The notes under the pieces: model-generated
What the model saw: the letters and a program-made list of their open reading frames with translations, nothing else
Database searches by the model: none
Told to the model about the DNA's origin: nothing
Origin: Sipunculus nudus
Taxonomy: Eukaryota; Annelida; Sipuncula; Golfingiida; Sipunculidae
Length of the DNA stretch: 64,000 nt
Assembly (NCBI GenBank): GCA_026874595.1
Contig: CM049318.1
Coordinates: 55,815,250-55,879,249 of the forward strand
Direction: 5' to 3'
In this document: positions 33,776 through 47,640 of the stretch, piece by piece
Layout of the letters: each line of letters opens with the position of its first letter
How positions within the stretch are numbered: the first letter of the stretch is position 1
Made by a program: the position numbers and the translations under genes

Positions 33776-34780
33776 TCATTGCAGCTGGTAGAGATATTAT
33801 AGAGAAACTTTAGCATAACAGTGTGGAGACGTCCTTCCAACAGACTGATATGGACACATTCTTTTCTGCTTGACAGTCCAAGAAATGAACTGTGGAAATA
33901 AGCTGCACTTAGACCTATTCACTAAAGGAAAATGTTTAACAGTATGTCAGATCAATGTTATAATACCCTTTAGGCCAGTCTTCTCAGGAATCCGTTTCGC
34001 ACAACTGGAAAATTCAGATTCATAACAATAAAGACACAATTTTGAAAATAGGATTCACTTTGGATCTCCAAGGATTTTTTAGTTGTTGATACTTTTGTCG
34101 GAAACTAGGTTTTCGATTGCAACTGTTGAATGATTAGAGGGAAACACGCGGCTGACTTCTTAGGCTATGAGAATACTTCACTGCGGATAATAACTTACGA
34201 AAAGATCAATGGAGAAGTATTACTTCTGGTAGTACATGATACCATTTCATCATGAAAGACTTGCTGTTCAAACTTGAACAAACATACTGCATGAAGGCAT
34301 TTTATGAGTATATTTAGCACGACATTCCAAGTTCCTTCTCGTTCGTGAAAGATCTGGAAACAGACTCGGAGGCTAGGTTCGTTCACGAGTGCAAGGGAGG
34401 TTAATATTCCTCCATTATCCCATCAAATGGTTAGAAAGGGCACTCATTCAATCAGATTTTTTTAATACAGATGAAGGTCCAAATAAACGGTGCAGGTTGA
34501 TTATAGGTTGGAAATATCGGACCACAGACCATTTGTGTGTGTGTGTGAAGGGGGAAGTGACTAACCCCTTTGGTCCATCCCAAAACATAAGGGGTAAAAA
34601 TATGCACTATCTAAAAACAATCCTAGATTTCAGCAGATTTGTTCTTGCAGATTAAGACCCTTTAAGACACTTCCTAGGGCAAAAACATATATACTCCATA
34701 AAGGTAAAGGCTCAAAATGTTGGCCTTTGGCCATTATTCTGTGAAATGTGATAGGGCAATAGATAAACATTGATGCCCTG
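33776..34780. other. Spacer, nothing recognised
   Basis: No coding exon, tandem repeat or mobile-element end could be identified. A short TG run lies near 34535. Confidence 0.5.
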
Positions 34781-35050
34781 CAAGGGCATATCTGTTGTTA
34801 TATAAACATCATAATGATGAAGACCTTTGCCATTGGTTTTGCTGACGTAAGATTAGCTTCACGTATCAATAATTACAAATATACACCTGGTTCGGTTTGA
34901 CCCTGATAACGATCATTTAAAGTTCAATGACAGTAACTGAACCCACTTTCAAAATGGACTTTATTTTTTCATCTGTTATATTGACAAAATATCCTTTGAT
35001 GGTTGTTTCAGCTTGGATACGAGCTTCGTGATGACATTTGACAGCTGTTA
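34780..35050. repeat. Dispersed repeat R1, copy 3
   Basis: Has GCTGACGTAAGATTAGCTTC (about 34842), an AGTTCAATGACAGTAACTGA stretch and ATCCTTTGATGGTTGTTTCA, in the same order as copy 2. Confidence 0.75.
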
Positions 35051-35370
35051 AGGAATTTCTAAAGAACCAGACCAGGCCTGCCAAAGGTAAATGAGCGAAA
35101 AAAGTGCTCTGGTAAAAAAAAGTAGCTTGCTTTGATTTGGAGTTAAAAAAGAGCAGAAGGAGCGTCAATTTCCCATTTTTTAAACACAACTTGAAATAAA
35201 GATGTGCTTCGTATACTAAATGTGTGTATATATCGCTTCAGAAGACAGAAACATGCATTGCACATCCCCCTGCATGAAGATAGGGGCATTGTGACACTTG
35301 TTGGACATTCGTACACACAACAAGAACACCGCGGACGTGCATAATACGCCCGTCTTATCACAAGCGGAAT

Positions 35371-35570
35371 ATGGGGGGGGGGGGGGGGGGGTTCTCTGGA
35401 CCCCCCTTTTTCATCCGAAACAACTCTTTTTTAAGGGTTTCAGACAAAATTTTGTGGTCTGGCCCCCTCCCCCGCCCCCTTTCCAGACCTGGAGACCTTT
35501 TTTAGTTTTTCATGAGTCCCAGGTTGGAACCCCTCCCCATTTTCCGAAATCCTAGATCCGCCCCTGCTTG
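35371..35570. repeat. Poly-G tract and truncated repeat ending ...GATCCGCCCCTG
   Basis: A run of about 20 G is followed by C/T-rich sequence ending CTAGATCCGCCCCTG at about 35554-35568. Read on the minus strand, CAGGGGCGGATCTAG looks like a hAT-type terminus. The opposite end is missing, so only a fragment is called. Confidence 0.45.
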
Positions 35571-38500
35571 TAACCTCTCTGTCCTTATTAAGTATGCATG
35601 AAATCTGCTGAGGATTTGAGGTGAGAAACAGTTGGTAAATATATACGAGTTTCATGATAATCCAGAGGATTATCTTTGTCACGACGGTGCTTCCTCAGTG
35701 CAATGACCTCTGACCGCATTAAATATGCGTGGATTTTGAAGGAAAACTAACTTAGGCGAGATATTTTGATTAACATTTCTGACGAGTTTTATGAAAATCC
35801 TTCATGTTCTTCGTAAGTTATTGCGGTGACACCACAAAGTAGCCTAGTGACCCATTAAATATGCATGGATACTGCCCATAATCGAACTCGGATAATCTGT
35901 TGGTAAGCAGTTATGGCGAGTTTGGTGAAAACCCTTCAAAGCCCCGGTGGGTTATCGCGGCGACACCAATAGTTAACGGACAGACTGATGGTGGGTAAAC
36001 CATAATACTCCCGTTATATGATGGGCGTATATAAATTGCGACTTGTCCCATTCTTGTATTAACTGGACTGTAATAGCGAGGCAGAAATAGTATATATCGA
36101 CTTTTTTTCACTGGAAAAAGACTAAATATAGAGCTGCCAAAAAAAAGAGTGAGAAAAGAGTAATTAGCGTCCTCAAAAACTCTGGTGGCAAGCCTGCATA
36201 CATTTTTTTTTTCAAATGTTGCACGCGGACACAGTTAAATGTGTAAATCGGCTACAATTTCAAAAGATAGAATATACATGTATATTATATGATACTCCAC
36301 AGCTATAACTCGCAAAGCAGCAATCTGTCAGTCTCAGCATTATTAAAGCCTAAATGAAAAAGAAAACACAATATGATACTGAAAATGTTTTCCCAAGATA
36401 AACATGTACTGCAAATTTCACGTTTATCGATAAATTAATATCCCGCGTGTGTCAAATCATTTCTTTGTCCTGTAGCTCGTGGAACATAGGTCGCCGTGAC
36501 CTATTCCCGGATGCTCATGGAGATCCCCGCCTCCATTAGTTTCTAGGCAAATGATTGGCAGATAACGTTTAGTGAGAGGAGTTAATAACAGGCATAGGCG
36601 ATTGTGTCATTATTTTGAATGTTGATATGGATGGGAATGATGAATATGATTTCGTTTATTATGAGTTATATTGTGACAGCACTAATAGCTGTACGGCCAA
36701 AATGCTGAGAAAGAAGCATATATCCAAGTGCTAAAAACACACACACACGCACACACAAAATGCAATCACAGTGGCCACAGAATGATTTTGTGTTACAGCT
36801 CACTTGGTTCCAAATATACAAATTTCGTGAGAATCCGTCGTTTGATGAGTAAAAGTCTTAACAGACGGGCGACTGGAGTGGTCCATGCTACAGATGCTGA
36901 AAGATTCGATAAAAGAAACAGACTAACATCATTGTGATAAACAACGTCTCTGCCCGGAGATGGGAAACATTTTAGGCATTATTTTACCTCTACATAACAA
37001 AAGTCGGTCCCTTCATCTTGAAATAATGAAGAAACTCTCTGCTTTATTGCATTATAGTTCACTCTACAAAACAACAAGTCCTTAATAAAAAGCAGATTTA
37101 TATAGGTGTAAAACTATCACTCTAAGAATATAATATTCTTAACAAACATACCGTGGTCTGTGCCACATATAGCAGCGTACGACATGTAGTTTTACTTAAC
37201 AGATCTTCAATATGCTAATGCCCACACTACAGCATAAGTACCATAATGAAAATGCTTATATTCATGTGCTTGTATCTTAACCATCTTGTTTCTATTTTCA
37301 AATATAGAGCTGATAAGATGTATATAAGGGCATGTAAATCGCTTCTTTTTCACTCTGCTTTTCCTTATATACAAAAATCCACATAAAAAACCGGCTGGCC
37401 ATCACGGAAATGTTCACAACATTTCTTTGAGTCAGTAACAGCACTCGGCCAAGCACAAGCCTTGTAGCTATGTGCATGTAATTAATTCATTTCTAGTTAA
37501 ATAACAAAAACAAAGCAAGCGAATTCATGTACACTAGGTTTAAAATGCTACAGCACAAAATATTCTAGTTACATATCTGACAAAGAAACTAAGAATACGT
37601 AATTGAAAAAAATAATAAATAGGAATTATAGGTAAACATCCACACTAAAGCTCTTCAACTCTGGTACATATGGTATAAGTGTAAATAGTGCTCATACAGT
37701 GTTTTACAATGTAACTCGAGTCCTATAAGTAACCTGGGTTTAAATTTGCTACATTGTTCATCTGTTGACCTTATTTTGGTTACTTTCATAAATTAAAATC
37801 TACACATTCAACCAAATTCCTGTCATAGAATGATCTTTTTAAAGCACAAGTGATGCACGCCACACAGATAAAAGGGACTATTTTACAATAATGAAATGTA
37901 AGCTGCAAGACTGCAAGAACCAGGTATAGTTTATACAAGACCGATGAAATTACCGTAAATAAGCCGTTAAAATGTTTCAATAAAAGCGGCTTTACATTAT
38001 AAATAAAGAACACCAGGGGTTCACGGAAAGGTTTACTAGCCTGTTGTAAAACTGCATCCACATCTACGATGGTAAATATGGACGTTTCAGCTGCCTTAGT
38101 TAATTATAATTGGGTAATTAGAAATATTCTCCTTATTAATAATGGCAATACCCCTTCTGCATCTAAACACATATTGTGTAGAACTGCCAAACCTCCAGTA
38201 ATTGTTTTTAACTACATAATGTACAGACGTAAAGTTATGAGAGCAGAACTTCTGTGCTGGCTTGCAGACAAACGACCTGTTCTCTGAACTGGTACATTAC
38301 TGATACTTGCATATCAGTGCGACACAAGGGGCTTTTGGATATCTCATTTGTATATTAGCATATGACGACCAGGTCGTGCCTCAGCATATTTTCAATACTG
38401 ACTTTTTCAAAAAAGTGCAATCTGTTCCTTGGAAAAGAACACACAAATCTGACCAGAATTATTAACCTTTTTTCCACTGGAGCGAAGAAATATGGTTTAT

Positions 38501-39248
38501 CTGCAAGACAGACTCGGACGATGTGCTCAAGTATATCTCATTGTTACATTGTACCTATGCTCAGGTAGTTCTGCAGGTTACGCGTGACTGGTTGATAACG
38601 CTCGCGCTGTCAGAAAAAAAGCTTTGGTGGCCCTTAGGGCCCTGCCAACAAATAGCGAAGCAGAAGCTAAAGGCGAGGACTGCGACTCCTGCGGACATTA
38701 GACTGACATTCTGAGAGGAAACTCCTTAAGTGATGGCGTCAAGGTAAAAAACCTCAGGTTCAGTGCAGCGGTGGTGGGGGGCACTACTGTACAGATTGTC
38801 TAGACTTTCCCAGTCGGTAATCTGCGACGGTCCAACAACCCTACATTAGTTATATAACTGAGCGGCAGGTAGCAGTAAATATTCTAAGTGTAGCAATTCA
38901 GCCATATTAACACAGTTGGTCAACTAACGACTCTAATATGCATTACCGAAAGCCCAGTCTACATCTTGTGTAAATTCAAGAGAGACAATTTCATGATGTA
39001 TGTCCTTCATATATTCCCGTTAATTAGGACCGATTAAAGTAGTCACATTTATGTTGGTAAAACCAGAAAGCAATCATATAACATAAATTGCAAACCACAT
39101 ACAGTTAATATAACTAAACTCTTTCCAGCTTGTACACCAGATGGCACTGAGAAACAAATGCAGGACAATTGTAAACAACAGCTGCCATATTTTTAGTTTC
39201 CTATTCAGAGCTTTTTCATGAATCGATAATATCTCGATTGTGTGCACA
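35571..39248. other. Spacer and probable 3' flank of the PRDM-type gene
   Basis: 35580-36000 holds loosely repeated motifs (AAATATGCATGGAT, GAGTTT-ATGA-AATCC, GGCGACACCA) typical of a decayed dispersed repeat. Short (CA)n lies near 36737. On the minus strand an AATAAA lies near 37041-37046, which could serve the gene ending at 39249, but about 2.2 kb of 3' UTR is unproven. No other exon was recognised. Confidence 0.4.
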
Positions 39249-41986
39249 TCAACCCATCTCTCCTTCATCCTTGTCATTTTCCCTCAAGGGAAACAACCTC
39301 TTTATCTCAGGCATACTTTCCATTGTGTATCCATGTTTCTTTTTGTAATGGCTTTGAAGACTTTGTTTGGTTGTAAATCCGCAAGAACATTCCGTACATT
39401 TAAATGGTTTCCTCCCAGAATGTGTTAACATATGCACATCTAAATTTGTCTTATCAACAAAAGGTTTACCACAGCGGTCACAGGTAAACGAGTATGTTTT
39501 AGTGTGATAATTCAAATGCCTCCTTAATGCCGGTCCTGAACGGAAAACTTTGGGGCATTCAGGGCAATGAAACTTTGGACGGTCGTGAACTTTTCTCTTG
39601 TGGGCATTTACCCTAATTTTGGTTGGAAAGGGTTTCCCACACTGATCACAAAGATAGGTATCCAGGCATAGAGCCGCATGCTGAGCTCTTCTGTGTTGTC
39701 CAAGTGAAATGATAGTGGTCACCTTTTTCCCACATATATCACATTTGTAAACTTTACAACCAAATTCCTGTCGGTGTTCCCGTGCTTGTTTCCTGGTACA
39801 TATAAGTAATCCGCAGGTAGCACAATTTACAGTTTTGAAGCGGAAATTCTTGGTATGAAACACCAGAAGATGCCTACACAAATCTAACCTGCAATTGTAC
39901 TCGATTTTACATCGATCACAAGAAAGATGCAGGAGTGATTCATCATGGCTGACCTGAAAGGCCCTTTCATTGTGTCTGAAGATCTTGCTGTAGGGCATGA
40001 TAGTCAGTTCTTGGTCTGGTGCTATATCATTACATGCAACCAAATAAATGGTATCTTCTTTATAAACCTGAAACATATTGCCATTTGTATTACTACCTCT
40101 GACAAAGTGAAACCAGTTACTTCGTGTGAGATCGCTGGTGTCTACAACTGTGGCTGTCCTGCTCTCCAAATCAAAATAAGGCCAATAGTACTCCTCATTG
40201 CAGGCTGTACAATCAAGCTCCTCATATGGTAAAGTACATCCTACAACTGGCCCAAACTGAGTGCCTTTACGGATGAGTTTGTTTGTAACAACCAAGGTTT
40301 TTAAATTTCCATCTACATCTGATGACACATATTTAAGACCCTTTGGCAGATCAGGAAGGCTCTCTTCCTCAGAATGTCTTTTCAGTGGAGGGTCTGGATT
40401 GGCAATTACATGAGGTGGATTGCAAATGAAACATAAATTTTCATGCATTGGTTGTTCATGAACATAATAACATTTCGAACACCTTCCCCTTTCTGCTTTC
40501 ACTCTTTTCACTTTTTTTAGTTCAAAGTCTTCATCACTTTCACCAGATGAATAAGAAATAATGCTGGAGTCAGAATTTCCATATGGATTGTAGTCACGAT
40601 CTCCATGCCTTGCCTGCTTTGTCCTGATTTTAGCTGCATCAGTTGTTGTAACATCTTCCCCAAAAATAGTTTTAGATTTCTTACGGACACGTTTAGTAGC
40701 TACTCTGGCTGCCCTTCTTTGTGGTAAGCCCCCAGGTCTTTCTTTCAATAACACCTCTTCCTCCTCATCTGTGCTATCAGAGAAATCTGGCTCATATGGT
40801 GGGGAGTCAGACACCTGGTCTTCACTGACCAAATCGTGAATTTCCTTTTCCTCTGCTGCCATATAGTCATACATAAGGTTTTGCTTATCTTGTTGCATAA
40901 CCACTGTTTCTCCAACTTCACTTGCAGTATCAGTTGAAGAGATCACTTTCTCTTCATAACTCTCAACTTTGACATATGCACGTATATCAGCAAGATCTGT
41001 TTGTTCATTTTCTTCAGATAATTCTTGTGCTGCTTTCTTGTGATATCTAATGTATTCCTCATCCTGTGGCATAAAACCTATTTCTCCAACTTCACTTGCA
41101 GTATCAGTTTCAGTATCAGAGATCACATTCGCTTCGGTCCCAATAACTGGTCCCGATCCACTAATATCCTTCCTATTTGAAGTGATGCTGCTTGACACAC
41201 GACCAAAGTTACTTTCTAATCTTTCAAGAGAATCCATACCTTTCCCATGGCTTTTTTTACTGTTTCCAGAGGGAAGTTCCCCTTCTGTGGCAGTTCTCAT
41301 CTGGATAATAAAATGGTCATTTGAATGATAGCCAGTAATATTACTTCCCAGTGGTGGACTGAGTGGTAAGGATGTATCATATTTTCTCGATCTCTTATCA
41401 TATGTAGAAGTAACATTTGACGAAGTATAGTTGTGAACTGACGTGACTTTCTCACTTGCTAGCATTGGGTTAAATGGTCTGGGAATAATGGCTGGTTCAG
41501 GCACACATTGTGTTCTGTTTAAATTTGAATTATTTAGCTGTATGTCATCTTGATGACTCTCATCAAATGCAGTTGTAGATACTGCAAATGTCCTGATTAC
41601 ATGATTTTCACAGTCATACTGTACATCTGTTTGAGATTCTTGTATAAACAGTTGAAGACTAAATGCATAAAACACCTGAATGCCACACTTGCTTGTATGT
41701 AAGAGTTTCATAAATTTCAAACACCTGTGTATCGGAAGTGTCATATCACAGATATACACAGCAGTGATTGTTTTACAGTCAAAACAGTCCTTGCCATTGT
41801 TACTGCCAGGTAAAAGAGAACTCATGAGGTGCAATGAGACATTCTGTGCCAATGACTGATGAAGATGGAACTTTATATTTGTGAGACGAGAATACTTCTT
41901 TTCCTGTTGCACAGAAACGGGTTTAAACAGCTGGGCGGGGTAGAGAGCATCAGGCACCAGGTCCATCCCCAAAGCTGTCATGGCCC
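39249..41986 (-). CDS. PRDM-type PR/SET and C2H2 zinc-finger protein, main coding exon
   Basis: One exon of about 910 codons after its CTCTTTCAG acceptor (41989-41987), entered in phase 1. The N-terminal half is acidic and Ser/Thr-rich with a basic RRAARVATKRVRKKSK patch (possible nuclear localisation). A Cys-rich knuckle CSKC...CFIC lies at about 40440-40490. A PR/SET-like domain follows at about 39985-40345: KGTQFGPVVG, NWFHFVRGSN and ACNDIAPDQELTIMPYSKIF, the usual PR landmarks. Seven zinc fingers end the protein (about 39290-39940). The second ends in Cys (C2HC) and the rest are C2H2. PRDM proteins are nuclear, DNA-binding regulators. A knuckle-PR-zinc finger order is like PRDM4/10/15, but I cannot name the orthologue. 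Stop TGA at 39249-39251. Confidence 0.88.
40907..41109 (-). repeat. Internal 58-codon duplication in the PRDM-type gene
   Basis: The same 29 bases occur at 40907-40935 and 41081-41109, 174 bp apart (58 codons, in frame). The protein has TASEVGEIGFMPQDEEYIRY and TASEVGETVVMQQDKQNLMY, marking a duplicated acidic segment. Confidence 0.8.
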
Positions 41987-42965
41987 CTGAAAGAGCAAAG
42001 ATGTACAAGTAGATCTTCAACAATTTACATTTGACAAGAATAAAAAATTCCACAAGTACATCTGGGAAACCACAAGCCTGCATCTGTTTGAGTGTTTCAG
42101 AAAATGAAGACTATATAGTAAATACTGTGCTATTAAATATCAGTGGTAAATACAGAAATAAGAGGGACATGATAAATACTGTTCTGGTATAAAGAATAGT
42201 GGTAAATACAGGTATAAGAAAGATAAGGTAAATACTCTACCATTACATCCAATTGTAAATATAGGAAGATGATATAGTTAATACTGTACCAGTCAATATC
42301 AGTGAAACTTACACTGAGTGACAACTTCCCAAATTTGCAGATAAGTGGATAATACCAACAACAGTATTATAAACCAGTAATAGTGGTGTTCACAAAAATA
42401 CCATTATGATCATGTACAAGGTAAGAATAATTAAAGAAAGGACACCACTAAGCAAAACATCCCCTCATAACAGGTGCATAATGAGATAGGATGTATTAAA
42501 CTATACATCTGGGCAGTTTGAAAATCAGTAAGACAGCAGTGTGACATTGGTCTTGGACCTTAAAATCAATAGTAATCTTCTTCCTCCATTGAAAGGTGAC
42601 CCAAATGTGAAAGATGGTAGATTTTGGGAGAAAACTTCGATTAAAAATACATCCACAAATTTTAAAAGAAATTGGTTCTGTGAACTTCTGACCTCAAAAT
42701 CAATAGGGTTCTCCTCTTATAGATAAGTGAGTTATATGACGTGTTGAAAGGTTCTGCTTAAGATACATCCACAAACATTTAAAGAAATAAGTCTGGTGAT
42801 CCTGAACCTCTGACCTAAACATCAATAGGGCTCTTCCCGTTGGTTGTTGGAAGTTTTTTGGAAGATGGAGGGTTTATATCCTATTGTGTGGAAGTTGCAA
42901 GGGGAAAATAAAAGACAAACTGCACCAATATTAAATCAGACATTTTCATTTAATCTATTAAGGCC

Positions 42966-43350
42966 TAACAAGGGACCTATGGGTCACTGTGCTCACCTGA
43001 AGTTGACCTCGAATGTAAAACTCTAATATCAAATGGAGATAAAATGTGAGAAGAAGAGGTAATATAGGCCATGGTGGGTTTTATGATTGGTTTGTATTGA
43101 TGAGCAAGAAAGTGTTGCTAATAACCTGACCATGTGTTTCCTAATGTTGAAATTGAAGCATGTGAGCAGTTTGTGAACAAATGATCTGTACTATTACCAT
43201 TATCATTAGTTGGCTTTTTGATTAACTGTTTACAGTTCAGTAGTTAACACATTTGTTCAACGGAATCGATTTTTTTTATATATTTTATTAAAATACATGT
43301 ATTTTTTTTATTTTATGAAATGTATACAGCTGATATATAACTAATGTCCA
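42966..43350. repeat. Intronic duplication, copy 1
   Basis: Starts AACAAGGGACCTATGGGTCA and matches 43516-43815 along its length (GTTTGTATTGATGAGCAA, TTTTTGATTAACTGT, ATATAACTAAT). The start motif also occurs near 48403, so this is a dispersed repeat present twice. Confidence 0.8.
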
Positions 43351-43515
43351 CAGTACACAGATGAAAGGACTTGGTGGTGGTTGGGAGGGGGGGTGGTGTG
43401 GAATGATGCGAGTTACAACATATTTGTATTATTATAGTGTATATACACAGGATTTTCACTTAATTCAACAATGCTTACAGGATAAAAAAGTTCATTCACA
43501 ATTACTTAATTTTTT

Positions 43516-43815
43516 AAACAAGGGACCCATGGGTCACTGTGCTAAGCTGAAGTTGACCTTTAAGGTAAAAATCTAAAATAATACCAAGTGGAGATAAAGT
43601 GCAAGAGGAAGAGGTAATATATACCATGGTTGGTTTTTATGATTGGTTTGTATTAATGAGCAATGCATTAATGGCTTTTTGATTAACTGTTGACATTTCA
43701 GTAGTTTACACATTTGTTCAATTGAATCTATTTTTTGTATAATATATATTATTAAATATATATGTATTTTTTTTTATTTTGTGAAACGTATGGAGTTGAA
43801 ATATAACTAATAAAC
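43516..43815. repeat. Intronic duplication, copy 2
   Basis: Collinear with 42966-43350 with small deletions. No coding frame. Confidence 0.8.
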
Positions 43816-46650
43816 AACATACATACATGGCAAACAAAGCCTGATCTAAAATTCTGCTGAGGCAGGAAAATAATGAACAAATGATTGTATTAGATCCTCA
43901 TTTTTTTATCACATCAATTTTTTTTTTATTATAAGTTTATATTATTATACATTTCCAATATAACATATATAACTGAAATAAATGTTGATTCATAATTCTC
44001 AATTGTATTATCATAAATCTCAATCTTTTCAGATAACACCACAACATGCATACAAATGTTCATTTATTTTTTAACACAAAAATATATCTTTAAAATCTGC
44101 AAAACAATAAATATCTAAAAATAATTCTTGATTTAGATTTCACAATTTTAAATTGTCTTTATTTATCCCTAATGTGCTACATATTTGATAAATTTTAGCA
44201 TACTGATGGGTTTAACTGTATTTGTTAAAATCATTTAAAAGAAAATTAATTTCTTTAAAAATGCTACATTATTACAACATGGCATCTTCTGGATTACACC
44301 TTGAATTACTTTTTCAAAGAAAGTTTTTGTATATTAGAGTGAAACAGCATTACAATTAAGGAGATATAGTGAAAACAATAACAATTACTGCATAACACTT
44401 GGTGCATAACACTTGGTGGGTTGGGTTGGGGGGGGGGGGGGATGGTGGTGGTGATATGAGAATAACTGTATACCTGTCACACCAGGGGATCTCCCCCAGT
44501 GACTTTGACAAATCAGAAACCCTGGCATAGCTGACTTCCAGTGGCCAGAAGTAGGCTGCCTGCATCTTGACTAAGCAAATGACTGCAATAGAGCCTCAAG
44601 AAAAAAATCAATAACTAGCCTAATTTTCAAGCTTTTATTTTGAAATTTCATATTTAAAATTAAATACTTACATTTACATGCTGTGAAAATTAAATCAATA
44701 GTCACAAAGGAAATAAATGTGCCATGGTCAAAGTTGGGCAAAATTTAAGGTACTGATTTTATTTTTACGCTAGTAACTTAAATTTTTTTTTTATAAAATT
44801 CATAACTAGTTTTGGGGATACAATTGAATCTTATTTAAACAAAGTTATATCCTTGGGGGAAAAAGTCTCTAGTTTCAAAATTTTTCATGTTAGGCGAGTA
44901 AATATTTTTCCTGATTTCTAACAAAGTCCATTTTGTTCGGGCCCATAACTTTAAGAAATTACACTTAACAGACTTAATTTCTGGCATGTATATAGGAAAT
45001 ATATAGGAGATTACTTCTCGTAAATATTAAGAAAAACAGATAAGTGGTTTTGATATTAGGCAGTCCTGAAGAGTGATAATAGGTTTTTAATGGAAATTTG
45101 AGGTTTTTCCTATATATCTCGAAGGAATGAAGTCATATTGACCCTATTTTCGGTATAGTAGGACATGTAACTGTATGCCAAATTTCGGATTTGTGGGTCT
45201 TACGGTTTCAAAACATGCCAGTCTAACAGACAGACAGACGGATGACGGACAATGGACCACTACTATAGCTCAGATAACTTATAGTCAGCTGAGTTAACAA
45301 GAAACATATTGAAAAATTTAGTTAAAAGAAAAGACCTAAACAAGTAAATCATAAAGCCTGGGATGCTCCACTGACTAACACAACAGTATGGCATAACATC
45401 CATAAATGCTTGTCACATTTATTTAAAGAAATTCTTGCCAATTTTGCCTAGGCTTCAAGGGGGACAGGAATTTTTTTTCTCCAATTAGCACAGTACTTGA
45501 TAGGTGATGACCAAAATAGGAAATTGCTGAGATAAAATGGCAGATGTTTGAAAATCTGACAAAATAACCCCTAGGTCATGACATTCTGACTCACATGACA
45601 TTACTGACTGACATTCAAGACTGCCTTTCACAATATTTTAAAGCTTGTTGTTCACCTACATTTCCTATAGAATTTAATTGATTTCAGGCTCTGCATATGT
45701 CTGAATGAACACTAGGTTATTCCTTTTCAGAAAAGTTCTCCTAAGGCCTCTGTGATGGACCTATGACCTTGTTCATCTACATACTGTTAGTTAACACAGA
45801 AATGCTGACAGAAAAACCATGTAACCTAAGGTGGTTGGTTGCACATGTGGAAGTTGAAAGGTTGAAAGTTGCAAAACACCCTTGGAAAAACGGTTTTTCA
45901 TCTGACTTGCTGCCTTACGTTCTTACTGAATGTGTTTGGATTATTTTGGAGGGTGCCTCACATGCTATGAACATACGGTTATAAACAAAATGAACAACCC
46001 AATCAGCATTTTCTGACCTATTTTTATAAAAGATTTAGAGGATTATCTGTAGTTAACTGATGCCAGACATCAAAATAGGCCCCTTTAAGAAAATAGCCAT
46101 AAGCTAAGATCTGATAAAATATGGTTCTGGAAGCAACACTGGTGTCTTACAATACCTAAATATTTGAGCAAAATACATAGCAATTACCAAGAGAATCAGT
46201 GGGAGAATTATTAAGAAAACTGTGTTTTTGCATGAATGCTATTCATTATATAGAAGAATTAGTAGGTGGCATGACCAGTCCAGTTGAATCTTTAGAGATA
46301 TCCAAGATCAACATGAATAGAAAATCATCATAATTTTGCATAAATTACTGAGAACCTTTATGAAATTTTACTCGAAATGGACAAATTGTAGTACAATTTG
46401 ACATTTATTCATCACACTTTTTTAATGAACTGGTTTGCTTGATTATGTTCAAAATTTTTAATAATGACCTCAAAATAGGTCTAACATAAGTATTTTATTT
46501 CTATTTTATTATCCAAACTTTGAAAGTATGAAATATGATATTTGCATGGCTAAAATGGTCATATGGCTCACCACTGTAGGTCTCAAAATGAGCCTTAACT
46601 TGTGTAAAATTATTATCTGGTAAATACCACAGAATTAGTTCATTAAATAC

Positions 46651-46748
46651 CTGGTGAGCCAGCAGTCTGGGAAGTGCCTTCCCTCCCCATGTTCACCCAG
46701 AAGAACTTGCCTCCCTTCACCAATACAGGCTTGATTGCCATTGTGATC
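46651..46748 (-). CDS. PRDM-type gene, first coding exon
   Basis: The minus strand has CTTGACAG (acceptor) then GATCACA and an ATG at 46741, giving MAIKPVLVKGGKFFWVNMGR and on to a CACCAG|GTATTT donor at 46651. Thirty codons plus one base leave phase 1, which joins the phase-1 main exon so that the frame reads on into MTALGMDLVPDA. With this exon the protein is about 942 residues. The acceptor implies a further 5' UTR exon upstream, not located. Confidence 0.75.
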
Positions 46749-47640
46749 CTGTCAAGCAAATGAAAACATGGTATTGTATGGTATTCTTAGAAAAGGTATC
46801 TGTTCTATAGAACACAAACATGTCCTGACTATAGTTTGACAGGTCCTCCCTGTCTACTCTCAGATATTGACAACCCAAAACTGGTGACCTATCTCACCAA
46901 CTGTCAATTTTGATTGCAATCTTAGTTGATATATGAAATAATGAAAATATTCTGAATCTTAGACCTCATTTCTAACATGTATTCAATCTGAATTAAACCA
47001 AAATCTGAAAATATTAAAAAGTCCTGCCTTAATTCTCTGGGTAATGATTTCAGGCAATTACAGTATAAAAAGAAGAAACAATCTATTTATAACAAGGGCC
47101 ACAAGACCCAACATTCACCTCAGCCCTTTGAACAATTCCCATATGTCAATACTGAAAAAGCAAGAATTTTCTTTTTCATAATGGCAGCTTCTTGAAATTA
47201 AGGACCTATGTCAGTTGCAAAACCTGCACATGGTAAATTCTTGTAGAATATAGGGACTCCAAGCATATTTTTTGCTTAATTTTAAACAGTTTGCAAATTT
47301 GTTTGATAATAACAGTTAGATAACAAGGTATTTCTTTGCCATTGAATCCCGTACAATTAATCCCCACCCCCTATAAGAATAGCCCCCCCCCAATCTTCAG
47401 CAGCATATACTGACATTTGGCAAGTGTCTTTGGTTTCTTCCATCTATCAAAATGAGAAACAATATTTTTCTCCAAATATGGGGAATTTCAGACCAATACC
47501 TTGAACCACTCCGGAGATATGAGCAATTTTCACCGAAAACAAACGTACCGATGGATGCCACACAATTATGATTGCAGACAGCGCCACCAGTCTTGAAAAC
47601 AAGACAGAGGTATCCAAGATCATGGACATGCACATTTTTA
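46749..47640. other. Spacer upstream of the PRDM-type start exon
   Basis: No gene seen. An ACAAGGGCCACAAGACCCAA motif (about 47092) resembles repeat starts seen elsewhere, and a C run lies near 47385-47392. Confidence 0.5.

Larger units (their letters stand above)
41987..46650 (-). other. Intron of the PRDM-type gene
   Basis: About 4.66 kb between matching phase-1 splice sites. It holds a tandem duplication (42966-43815), AT-rich stretches, a poly-G run near 44429-44441 and a decayed repeat whose end reads CTAACAGACAGACAGACGG then CAGCTGAGTTAAC (about 45220-45300). No other exon was seen. Confidence 0.7.

Noticed and set aside
39945..40232. 95-residue plus-strand frame within the PRDM-type exon
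   Set aside because: Antisense to the PR domain, whose landmarks fix the coding strand.
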